DNA from: an uncultured Myxococcales bacterium
Lineage (GTDB): Bacteria; Myxococcota_A; UBA9042
NCBI GenBank assembly: GCA_903842345.1
Contig: CAIMLR010000028.1
Coordinates: 248,001-312,000 of the forward strand
Reading direction: 5' to 3'
Length of the DNA: 64,000 nt
In this document: piece by piece, positions 17,312 through 29,485 of the stretch
Position numbering within the stretch: the first letter of the stretch is position 1
How the letters are laid out: each line of letters begins with the position of its first letter
Translations under genes and position numbers: made by a program
Notes under the pieces: model-generated
The model's database searches: none
What the model was told of the DNA's origin: nothing
Seen by the model: only the letters and a program-made list of their open reading frames with translations

Positions 17312-20124
17312 CGAGCAACAACCAACGCTCCATCGTGCCCTTCTCGGTCACGGACGCGTGCAACGCCCACTGCGTCTTCTGCGCGCAGCACGTGCCGCGC
17401 ATGACGCCGGATCTGCGCGACGATCGCGTGCTCGGCCGTCTGGCGGAGCTGCTGGAGCGCGAGCAACCCGCGGGCGTCATCCTGGGCGGCGGCGAGCCGA
17501 CTTTGCACCCGTTGCTGCCGGACATCATCCGCCGCATCCGGGCGACAGGCGCGACCGCAGTCCTGCACACCAATGGCATGCGGCTGGGCGATCCGCGCTA
17601 CCTCCAGGCGCTCGTCGCGGCGGACGTCAGCGGCTTTCGCATCGGCATTTTTGGCCACGACGCGGCGACTGCTGCCGCGGCGACACGCCTGCCGCGCGCG
17701 TTTGAACTGACGGCGCACGGCATCGACAACGCGCTCGCATCGGGCCTGCCCGTGGAGCTCGAGACGCCCGTGAATCGCGCGACGCAGGCCTCGCTCCTGC
17801 CGCTTGCCCAACTGGCCGTGGCGCGCTGGCCGAGCCTGACGGCGTTTCGCTTTGTGCCGTACCGCTCGCGCGAGCCGGAGGCGCCAGATGCGCTGCACGT
17901 GCTGCCGGCGCACGCGGAGGGCGATCTGAGCAAGGCGCTGAGCCTCCTTGCCGCTGCGGGCATCGCGGTTCGGCTCGCGAGCACCGAAGGGTTCCATCCG
18001 TGCGCCTTTCGCAACGTTGCGAAGCTGACGCCGCTGTTGACCGTGGAAGGCGCGCGCGATGCTTCCGGGCGGGTTCACCTGCCGCCGTGCCAGGGTTGCG
18101 CGCTGTTTGGTCGCTGCCAGGGTGTCGAGCGGTCTTTGGCTGCGCACTTTGGCGAGGCGGCCGTCACGCCGTTCGATCCCAGCCGCTCGTTGGCGTGGCT
18201 GCCGGGCGGTCGGCGCACCAAACCGGAGGCGTCGCACATCGATCTGGACGTGCAAGCCGTCGGTGCGTCAGGCCGGAGCGCCTCGCGGGAGCACGTGATC
18301 CGCATTCTGCACGCGTGCAACCAGCGCTGCGGGTTCTGCTGGGTCGATTTCTCCGGTCCGGAGATGTCGCTCGATGCGGTGCAGGAGCGCATTCGCGGCC
18401 TCTTGGCGTCTGGCGGCGACGACCTTTCCGTGACGTTTACGGGCGGTGAACCCACGCTGCATCGCGACCTGATCGCCATGATCGCCGCTGCGCGGGAGGC
18501 GGGCGTGGCGCGGATCGGCATCCAGACCAACGCGACGCGCCTTGGCGATGGCGCGCTGGCCGGCCAATTGGCGGCCGCCGGGCTCGACCAAGCGCTGGTC
18601 GCGCTGCACCACCATGATGCCGCCGCATCCGACGCGCTGACGGCCGCGCCGGGCACGCACGCACGGACAGTCGCGGGGATCCGGCGCCTGTGTGAAGCGG
18701 GCATTTCCGTCACGCTCAATCACGTCATCACGCGGCAATCCGCAGCGGAATTCCCGGAATTCATCGCGTTTGTCGCCCGTGAGCTGGGCAGCTTCCCGGA
18801 GTTGTCGCTCAGCCTGGCGGTGGCCAGCCACATCGGCGACGGACCGCTGGACCCTGACGTCCTGCCGCGCATGGCGGAACTTGCCGCGCCGTTCCGCGTC
18901 GGCCTCCTGTTGGCGCGCGCCGAGGGCCTGGTCCTGGACAACCTGATCCACCCGTGCGGCGTGCCGCCGTGCGTCCTAGATGGCGACGTTGGCGTCTACG
19001 GCGAGGAGCAGCCGCACGCCGGCATTGGCGTGGGGGACCCGTCCTGCGTGAAGCCGGATTTCTGCCGCGACTGCCGGTTTGACGCCGTGTGCCCCGGGAT
19101 TCGCAAGGAATACGCGGCCAAGTTTGGGATTGCGGAGTTTCACGCTGTGCCGCACTTGTCGGCGGCGCGCGCGGCGGTGATTGGCCTGGGCCAGATGGGC
19201 AAGCGCCACGCTGCTGCTTGGCGGGAGCTGCTCGGGGCCGACGCCGTGACCGCGCTCGTCCGCCACGACCGCGATGCCGACGCGATGGCGCAGCTCGGGC
19301 TGACGCTGCCGCCGGTTCACGCGCTGGAGGGGTTGGTCGGGCAGGGCGTGTCGGTCGTCAGCATCGCCACGCCGACGGAAAGCCACGCGCCGCTGGCGTT
19401 GCCGCTTCTGGCGGCGGGGTTGCCTGTGCTGTGCGAGAAGCCGCTCGCGGCCGATCTCGCGGAAGCCGAACAGCTGGCGGCGTTCGGGGAACTGGCCGGG
19501 CCGCGCTGTTTCGTCGCGCATACGACGCGTGCCGAGCCGGCGGTCCAGACCCTGCACGACGCGATTGCCCGTGGGCGGATCGGCGTGCTGCAGCGGATCG
19601 ACCAGCTGCGCGTGGAGCCGAGCCTGAACGCCGGTCCGCACCCGACGCCGCATGCGATGGCGCAGCTCTACGACCTGTTGATTCACGAAGTCTCGATTTT
19701 CGGCGAGCGGCTGGCGGACGCGGTCGTCGTCAATGCCCGCTGGCTGGACGGCCACGACGCGGGGCTGAGGGCGACCGTGCGGACGCCGGAACTGGAGCTG
19801 CTGCTGACGGTCCAAATCGGCGGCGGCGAGGCGCGGCGGGAACTGCGCGCGTTCGGTTCTTCCGGCACGCTGGACTTGCACGTGAGCCGTGGGCGGTCGC
19901 GCGCGACGCTGACGCGGGACGGCCATGCCCGCGCGTTGGCGGTCGCTGAGCGCGACGCGACGCAGGCGGTGGCGGCTGAAGTGCTCGATGCGATTCGCCG
20001 GCGTCGGCCAAGCTTCCTCGACGCGCAGCATGGGCTGACCGTGATGCGGGTGGCGGGCGCGATTGCCGCCGCGGTCGCTCCTCCCCGCGGCGTGATGCCC
20101 TTTGCCTGGCCGCCGCGCGCCTGA
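17308..20124 (+). CDS. Fusion of two radical SAM domains and a Gfo/Idh/MocA-type oxidoreductase
   Basis: The 938-residue protein starts at the ATG at 17308 inside the stop of the carbamoyltransferase gene. Radical SAM domain 1 (about 1-290) has CNAHCVFC at residues 18-25, GGGEPTLHP near 60 and a C-terminal CQGCALFGRC cluster. Radical SAM domain 2 (about 330-610) has CNQRCGFC near 338-345, FTGGEPTLH near 378 and auxiliary-cluster cysteines CGVPPC and CRDCRFDAVCPG near 550-597. From about residue 622 an NAD(P)-dependent oxidoreductase domain begins with AAVIGLGQMGKRHA, followed by VSIATPTESH and CEKPLAA near 709, the standard Gfo/Idh signature. Three catalytic units in one chain suggest channelling of one substrate. 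The reaction is unknown. Confidence 0.88.
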   Translation: MTSNNQRSIVPFSVTDACNAHCVFCAQHVPRMTPDLRDDRVLGRLAELLEREQPAGVILGGGEPTLHPLLPDIIRRIRATGATAVLHTNGMRLGDPRYLQALVAADVSGFRIGIFGHDAATAAAATRLPRAFELTAHGIDNALASGLPVELETPVNRATQASLLPLAQLAVARWPSLTAFRFVPYRSREPEAPDALHVLPAHAEGDLSKALSLLAAAGIAVRLASTEGFHPCAFRNVAKLTPLLTVEGARDASGRVHLPPCQGCALFGRCQGVERSLAAHFGEAAVTPFDPSRSLAWLPGGRRTKPEASHIDLDVQAVGASGRSASREHVIRILHACNQRCGFCWVDFSGPEMSLDAVQERIRGLLASGGDDLSVTFTGGEPTLHRDLIAMIAAAREAGVARIGIQTNATRLGDGALAGQLAAAGLDQALVALHHHDAAASDALTAAPGTHARTVAGIRRLCEAGISVTLNHVITRQSAAEFPEFIAFVARELGSFPELSLSLAVASHIGDGPLDPDVLPRMAELAAPFRVGLLLARAEGLVLDNLIHPCGVPPCVLDGDVGVYGEEQPHAGIGVGDPSCVKPDFCRDCRFDAVCPGIRKEYAAKFGIAEFHAVPHLSAARAAVIGLGQMGKRHAAAWRELLGADAVTALVRHDRDADAMAQLGLTLPPVHALEGLVGQGVSVVSIATPTESHAPLALPLLAAGLPVLCEKPLAADLAEAEQLAAFGELAGPRCFVAHTTRAEPAVQTLHDAIARGRIGVLQRIDQLRVEPSLNAGPHPTPHAMAQLYDLLIHEVSIFGERLADAVVVNARWLDGHDAGLRATVRTPELELLLTVQIGGGEARRELRAFGSSGTLDLHVSRGRSRATLTRDGHARALAVAERDATQAVAAEVLDAIRRRRPSFLDAQHGLTVMRVAGAIAAAVAPPRGVMPFAWPPRA

Positions 20125-20147
20125 TTTGGGCGCCATCGTCGGTCCGC

Positions 20148-20175
20148 TTGTCGCCAACTTCAGACGCGCTACCAT
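20148..20175 (+). promoter_or_regulatory. Sigma70-type promoter for the GH92 lipoprotein gene
   Basis: TTGTCG at 20148-20153 and TACCAT at 20170-20175 are separated by 16 bp and lie about 37 bases before the ATG at 20213. The spacing and the TACnnT -10 form match other promoters in the window. Confidence 0.42.
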
Positions 20176-20212
20176 CCGCCGCGGCGGCTGAACGCCAAAG
20201 GGGCATCGCGAC

Positions 20213-22534
20213 ATGCGCAATTCTTGGATCTTCGTTCTCATCGCCGTGGCTGCGTGTGGCGCAAAAACGACCGCAGCCGTTGAGGAAGACGCGGCGACCG
20301 GCGCGGATGTCGGCGCGGATGGCAGCGATGCTGTGGACGCCGCGGGCGAGGTCACCGTCGCCGCCGATGAAGCGGCCATTGCCCACGCGGTCAATCCCAT
20401 GATCGGCACCAGCTTTGGCGGCGGCAACGTCGGATCCGCGTATCCGGCGGCTACGCGGCCATGGGGGTTGTGCAAGGTTGGTCCGGACACGCAGAACGAC
20501 GGCGGCGCCAACGGCACGCTTCACTGCAGCGGCTACCAGTACATGGACCCGTACATCTACGGCTTCACCCACAACCGCCTGGAAGGCACCGGCGCGCCGG
20601 ACTATGGCAACCTCGCCGTCATGCCGTTCACGACGCTGGACGCAGCGTCGACCTCGCGCAAGGGCCGCAACTCCACGTTCAGCCACGAGACCGAGCACGC
20701 AGAGGCGGGCTACTACGCGGTGACGCTGGACAAGCCGCACGTGCGCGCGGAGATGACCGCGACCACGCGTTGCGCGCACCACCGCTACACGTTCCAGGAC
20801 GCGCCGGCATCGGGCGGCGTGCTGATTGACCTGGGGACGTCGATTGCCAAGGGCGTGACCGGCGCGGCGAACGTGCAGCTGGACGCCAAGACCCAGACGG
20901 TCCGCGGGCAGCTCTTGAATATCGGCGATTTCTCCAGCCGTTACGGCGGCTTTCCGGTGTTCTTTGAAGCGCGCTTTGACCGGCCGTGGCAGGCTGCGGG
21001 TACGTGGAACGACGGCGCGATTCAGCAGGGCGTGGACGCGACGGCGACGACAGCGGTGCCGTCCAACATTGGCGCGTGGGCGAAGTTTGCCGATCTGGCG
21101 ACGCAGCCGGTGGAGTTGCAGCTGTGCCTCTCCTACGTCGATTCCGACGGCGCCAAGAAGGCGCTCGCGGCGGAACTGCCCAAGTTCGACTTTGCCGGCG
21201 CGCGCAAGGCGGCGCTGCTGGATTGGCAGAAAGCGCTGGGCGTCATCGAGATCGACGCGCCGACGGCCGATGAGCGGACGATTTTCTACAGCGCGCTCTA
21301 CCGCGTGATGCAAATGCCGACGATCTGGAGCGACGTGGACTTTCGCTACCGCGGTTTTGACAACCAGATCCACCAGGCCGACAACTGGAACTACGTGACG
21401 GATCTCTCGCTGTGGGACACGTTCCGCACGGAGAATCCGCTGATTGTGCTGCTGTGGCCGACGATGGCGCGCGACACGTTGCGCTCGATCGCGGCGATGA
21501 CGGCGCAGGGCAAGGGGCCGCCGCAGTGGTCGATGGGAATGGGCGACACGGGGAGCATGATTGGCTACCACTCGGCGTCGCTGGCGGCGGACGCGATTGC
21601 CAAGGGCGTGACGGATTTTGACGCGCAGACGCTGTACGCGGGGCTGCTGGCGCAGACGGCGACGGAGACGACGACGTTTGAGTGCCTGAAGGACTATATG
21701 CAGTACGGCTATTGCACGCGGGAATCGGACAGCGGCTCGGTCTCCAAGACGCTGGAGTACAGCTACGACGACGCGTGCCTGGCGACCATGGCGGCGTTCC
21801 TGAAGCACCCGGACGACGCGGCGATGTTCCAGAAGCGCAGCGCCAGCTACAAGCAGCTGTGGGACGCCAAGACGCAGTTCTTCCGCGCGCGTCACAAGGC
21901 CGATGGCGCGTTCACTGAGCCGTTTGTCGCGGAAAACTGGTCGTTCTCCAACGACGAGTACGTGGAAGGCAGCGCGTGGCAGTGGAATTTCTTTGCGCCG
22001 CACGATGTGGCGGGGCTGCGCGCGCTGTATCCGGACGACGCGGCGTTTGTGCAAAAGCTCGAGCAGTTTTTCCAGCTGGCGCAGGACAACTTCAACTTTT
22101 ACGTGCCCAACGGCTACTACTTTCAAGGCAACGAGCCGGATATCCTCTCCAGCACGCTGTTTTCCGACGCGGGGCGGCCGGAGCTGAGCGACAAGTGGAC
22201 GCGCTGGATCGCCGATTCCTGCTACACGAACGTGCCCGATGGCTTGGTCGGCAATGACGACGCGGGGACGCTGAGCGCGTGGTACGTGTTCGCGGCGGTG
22301 GGTCTGATGCCGCGGCCGGGGCTGGCCGGCTACGACGTGGTGGCGCCGCGGTTTGACAAGGCGACGCTGCACCTGCCGGGCGGCGACGTGACGGTGAATG
22401 CGCCGGGCGCGTATGCCAGGAAGCTGTCAGGGACCGCGACGTGGAATGGCGGCGCGCTCAAGAAGCGGTGGGTTGAGCATGGCCAGCTGGCGACGGGCGG
22501 CGTGATGTCCTGGGCCGCGGGCGTCAAGGAGTAG
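20213..22534 (+). CDS. GH92 alpha-mannosidase-like lipoprotein
   Basis: The 773-residue protein is a lipoprotein (lipobox VAAC, Cys15) with an Asp/Ala-rich linker, followed by a full-length glycoside hydrolase family 92 body. Signature stretches are VNPMIGTSFGGGNVGSAYP, GFTHNRLEGTGAPDYGNLAV near residues 117-136, the (alpha/alpha)6-barrel segments DFRYRGFD, LSLWDTFRTENPLI and GMGDTGSMIGYH, and near the end FQGNEPDI and GNDDAGTLSAWYVFAAVGL. GH92 enzymes are Ca2+-dependent exo-alpha-mannosidases, most often alpha-1,2, acting on glycoprotein or fungal mannans. Anchored at the cell surface it would serve glycan foraging or predation. It converges with the MopE-like gene with 23 bases between the stops. 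Confidence 0.92.
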   Translation: MRNSWIFVLIAVAACGAKTTAAVEEDAATGADVGADGSDAVDAAGEVTVAADEAAIAHAVNPMIGTSFGGGNVGSAYPAATRPWGLCKVGPDTQNDGGANGTLHCSGYQYMDPYIYGFTHNRLEGTGAPDYGNLAVMPFTTLDAASTSRKGRNSTFSHETEHAEAGYYAVTLDKPHVRAEMTATTRCAHHRYTFQDAPASGGVLIDLGTSIAKGVTGAANVQLDAKTQTVRGQLLNIGDFSSRYGGFPVFFEARFDRPWQAAGTWNDGAIQQGVDATATTAVPSNIGAWAKFADLATQPVELQLCLSYVDSDGAKKALAAELPKFDFAGARKAALLDWQKALGVIEIDAPTADERTIFYSALYRVMQMPTIWSDVDFRYRGFDNQIHQADNWNYVTDLSLWDTFRTENPLIVLLWPTMARDTLRSIAAMTAQGKGPPQWSMGMGDTGSMIGYHSASLAADAIAKGVTDFDAQTLYAGLLAQTATETTTFECLKDYMQYGYCTRESDSGSVSKTLEYSYDDACLATMAAFLKHPDDAAMFQKRSASYKQLWDAKTQFFRARHKADGAFTEPFVAENWSFSNDEYVEGSAWQWNFFAPHDVAGLRALYPDDAAFVQKLEQFFQLAQDNFNFYVPNGYYFQGNEPDILSSTLFSDAGRPELSDKWTRWIADSCYTNVPDGLVGNDDAGTLSAWYVFAAVGLMPRPGLAGYDVVAPRFDKATLHLPGGDVTVNAPGAYARKLSGTATWNGGALKKRWVEHGQLATGGVMSWAAGVKE

Positions 22535-22557
22535 CCGGGCGAAGCGGCGCTGCGGAC

Positions 22558-27075
<4,518 letters not shown>

Positions 27076-27089
27076 AGGCGACCTCTTTT

Positions 27090-27116
27090 GGGGTAGACCC
27101 CACGCGCGTTTCGCGC
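27090..27116 (-). promoter_or_regulatory. Two small hairpins in the leader of the MopE-like gene
   Basis: On the transcript of the MopE-like gene two adjacent inverted repeats lie 15-41 bases before the start: GCGCG/CGCGC with a 3-base loop (27104-27116) and GGGG/CCCC with a 4-base loop (27090-27101). The second ends just before the ribosome-binding site and could affect translation. TTGACC on the minus strand further upstream may be the -35 element, but the -10 is unclear. Confidence 0.3.
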
Positions 27117-27229
27117 ATTCGAGCAACAACCTCAATAAGAGTACAACTTACCTGCTTCGGTCAACAGATAGAAGAGTCCGAAAAGCAGAAGTTTGCATTC
27201 ATCGCGCGGGAGAGGCGCTGCGACGGCGG

Positions 27230-28240
27230 TCAGGGGGTGCCGTACGTCGAGATGCACGCGCCACTGACGCACGCGAGCGGCACCATATTCGTCGTCAGCG
27301 GCTTGCCATCTTCCAGCGTCGTCGGCTTGGGCATGCAGTCGCAGACCGACATCGTCGCGGCGCACTTCTTCTGCTCGACGTCGTACGCCGCCTTGGCGAA
27401 CTTGGCGATCCCGACGAACTGCATCGACCCGCAGCAGTCCACGGTCAGCATGGAAAAATCGCAGTCCGTCACGTCCTTGCAGGCCTTCACCGGCTTGGGC
27501 GACTGGAGGCCCTGCGCGGTGCAGTCCGCCTTGGCGTTCTTGACGAAGCTGCGGCACAAGCCCGCGTCGCACTTGGCGGCGAAATCGCTGGTGGTGAAGG
27601 AGCTGTAGCCGTCTTCCGCCTGGGTCATGAACTGCGCGCAGCCGCACCCGGGGTATTGGCTTTCGCATTGCGCCTCGGACGTGCTGAACGCCCCCATCTC
27701 GCACGCCTGGATGCCCCACGCGACCTTGGTGCCGCAGCAGTTGATCTGGTGGAACGCCACGGCGCAGTCGCTGTCCGCGCTGCACTGCTTGCTGAACGTC
27801 GGGAAGAACGCCGCACCGCTTCCTGAACACACGGGAGCCGGAATCACGTCGTCGCCGCCGTCTTTGCAGGTCACGGTCGCGTCGGTCTGCGTGACTGCAT
27901 CGGGACCGGCATCGGGGGCAATGTCCGGCGGCTGGATGTCCGGGCCCTCGCTCTGGCATGCGGGACCGTTGCCCATGTTCATGCACGTGTGCGGCGGGCA
28001 GCAGAGCGGCGCTCCGAACCCGGTCATGCACGGGGCAAATTGCGGGAGGCATTGCGCCGCGTCGTCGCCGGCGTCGGCGAGAGTGTCCGTGAGCGTGTCG
28101 GTGAGGACCGCGTCGCTGCCGGCGTCGGCGATCGCAGCGTCAGTCCCGGCATCGCTCTCCGCATCCGCGGTCGTCGCGCCGGAGTTTGAACCACAGGCCA
28201 CCAGCAACACAGTCACGCTCAAAAGGAATCGCTGCCACAT
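27230..28240 (-). CDS. Cys-rich lipoprotein of unknown function
   Basis: The 336-residue protein starts at the ATG at 28240 with GGAGG about 6 bases upstream. The signal peptide MWQRFLLSVTVLLVAC gives a lipidated Cys16. A linker of about 80 residues is rich in Ala, Asp and Thr. The rest contains some 20 cysteines in patterns such as FSKQCSADSDCAVAFHQINCC and CESQYPGCGCAQF. Two halves look alike: HQINCCGTKVAWGI versus LTVDCCGSMQFVGI, so the globular part may be an internal duplication stabilised by disulfides. I do not recognise the family. It follows the next upstream lipoprotein gene by 13 bases and is probably co-transcribed with it. Confidence 0.8.
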   Translation of the reverse strand: MWQRFLLSVTVLLVACGSNSGATTADAESDAGTDAAIADAGSDAVLTDTLTDTLADAGDDAAQCLPQFAPCMTGFGAPLCCPPHTCMNMGNGPACQSEGPDIQPPDIAPDAGPDAVTQTDATVTCKDGGDDVIPAPVCSGSGAAFFPTFSKQCSADSDCAVAFHQINCCGTKVAWGIQACEMGAFSTSEAQCESQYPGCGCAQFMTQAEDGYSSFTTSDFAAKCDAGLCRSFVKNAKADCTAQGLQSPKPVKACKDVTDCDFSMLTVDCCGSMQFVGIAKFAKAAYDVEQKKCAATMSVCDCMPKPTTLEDGKPLTTNMVPLACVSGACISTYGTP

Positions 28241-28253
28241 CAGATGCCTCCAA

Positions 28254-29363
28254 TCAGGGCGCCGCGCTCGGCGCACACGACGATACGCCCGCACCCGTCA
28301 CAGTATAGCCGATATTGCTCAGGACCTTCGTCGCCACGCCGGTCGTCGGATCCAGCTTCCACACGTTGGTGGACGGATCGGCAATGCTCTGGAAGAACAG
28401 GTAGAAGTTGCCGCCCCATTGCGCGAACGCCCACGCCTGCGTGTTGTTGAACACGCTCGCCGGGAGCGGCCAGGACTGCAGCGTCGTCGCTTTGGCGCTG
28501 GTCTTGTCGATCTGCCGCACGCTCGGCGGCGTGCCGTCGGGGAAGAAGCCGAACAGCTCGCCCTTGCCGTTGCCGGTCAGATCCGCGCCGCCGACGACGT
28601 CGATCTTGCCGACCGTGGTCAGCGCCATGCTGGGAAACGCGATCGTCGCGAGCGTGTTCTTGGTGGTCTGGAAGCTGCCGCTGCCGCCGCCGGCGACGAA
28701 CAGCGTCTCATTGGGGCTGCCGGGCAGGTCGGACGAGAAGCCCATGCCAAAGAGATCAAGGCCGCCGGAGCTCGGCAGGAACGTCGTGTTCTTGCAGGAC
28801 GCGTCAAGCGTGCTGACCTGGTACAGCTTGCCGCCGCCGCTGAAGCCGCTCTGGTACAGCACCCAAGCATTGGCGTTGCGGTCGATCGACATGGAAAACG
28901 GCGAATCGAGCGGGCCAACGGCGCACTTGAGCTTGCCCACGAGCTTGAACGTCAGCGTGTCCGGCTGGAAGCTGAGCAGGTCGTTCTGCTCCGTCACCAC
29001 GTAGACGATCTTCGCCCGCTCGTTGCAGTCGGAATTGGTCGGTCCGCCGTCGGGCGCCACGGTGCTGTCCGGATCGTCAAAGAAGCCGTCCATGGTGCCG
29101 ACGTCGTCGCCGGTCGCGCTGTCGTCCGTGACGCTGCTGCTGTCCGCGTCGCCATCGGTCGCCACGACGTCGTTGTCCGTCGCCGTTGCGTCGCCGTCGC
29201 CGGTCTTGCTGTCCGCGCCGTTGAAACCGATGCAGCCGGATGCGGTCTTGGCGTCGCAGCCCTTCGCGTCGCCCGCGTAGTACACGCCGCCCCCGCCGCC
29301 GCTGGACGTGTTGCTGCACGCAGCGCTCAGGCAGAGGACGGACAAGAGGACAAATGAACGCAT
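28254..29363 (-). CDS. Lipoprotein with beta-propeller-like body
   Basis: The 369-residue protein carries a type II signal peptide (MRSFVLLSVLCLSAAC, Cys16), a Gly/Ser stretch and an Asp-rich linker. From residue 110 on there are repeating strand-turn units: IVYVVTEQNDLLSFQPDT, FSMSIDRNANAWVLYQ, GKLYQVSTLD, ADLTGNGKGELFGFF and VWKLDPTTGVATKVL, as in bacterial cell-surface beta-propellers that bind ligands or cell-wall components. The blade count is not certain. GGAG lies 6 bases before the ATG at 29363. A well-formed promoter sits at 29390-29418. It is the first gene of a two-gene lipoprotein operon. Confidence 0.82.
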   Translation of the reverse strand: MRSFVLLSVLCLSAACSNTSSGGGGGVYYAGDAKGCDAKTASGCIGFNGADSKTGDGDATATDNDVVATDGDADSSSVTDDSATGDDVGTMDGFFDDPDSTVAPDGGPTNSDCNERAKIVYVVTEQNDLLSFQPDTLTFKLVGKLKCAVGPLDSPFSMSIDRNANAWVLYQSGFSGGGKLYQVSTLDASCKNTTFLPSSGGLDLFGMGFSSDLPGSPNETLFVAGGGSGSFQTTKNTLATIAFPSMALTTVGKIDVVGGADLTGNGKGELFGFFPDGTPPSVRQIDKTSAKATTLQSWPLPASVFNNTQAWAFAQWGGNFYLFFQSIADPSTNVWKLDPTTGVATKVLSNIGYTVTGAGVSSCAPSAAP

Positions 29364-29389
29364 GATGACTCCGCAGTGTTTCTCGCTGG

Positions 29390-29418
29390 ACGATACCCTT
29401 CACGGCGTTGCGGCACAA
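29390..29418 (-). promoter_or_regulatory. Promoter for the lipoprotein operon, back to back with a plus-strand site
   Basis: On the minus strand TTGTGC (29413-29418) and TATCGT (29390-29395) are separated by 17 bp, ending 27 bases before the ATG at 29363. The -35 element lies next to that of the divergent promoter at 29421, and the shared sequence contains GTTG...CAAC repeats that could bind a regulator. Confidence 0.45.
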
Positions 29419-29420
29419 CG

Positions 29421-29451
29421 TTGCACAACAGGCAAAAAGCTGTGGTAGGAT
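29421..29451 (+). promoter_or_regulatory. Possible divergent promoter for the DRE-TIM enzyme operon
   Basis: TTGCAC (29421-29426) and TAGGAT (29446-29451) are 19 bp apart, longer than ideal, about 35 bases before the ATG at 29486. A long spacer is often seen in promoters that need an activator. Only two bases separate its -35 element from the opposite promoter. Confidence 0.25.
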
Positions 29452-29485
29452 ACACTTTGGTGACAGCGACCGAGGGGGAGAGACG

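Noticed and set aside
19730-22372. 880-codon minus-strand frame over the GH92 gene
   Set aside because: Composition is that of antisense GC-rich DNA; the plus strand encodes a full GH92 protein with all motifs.
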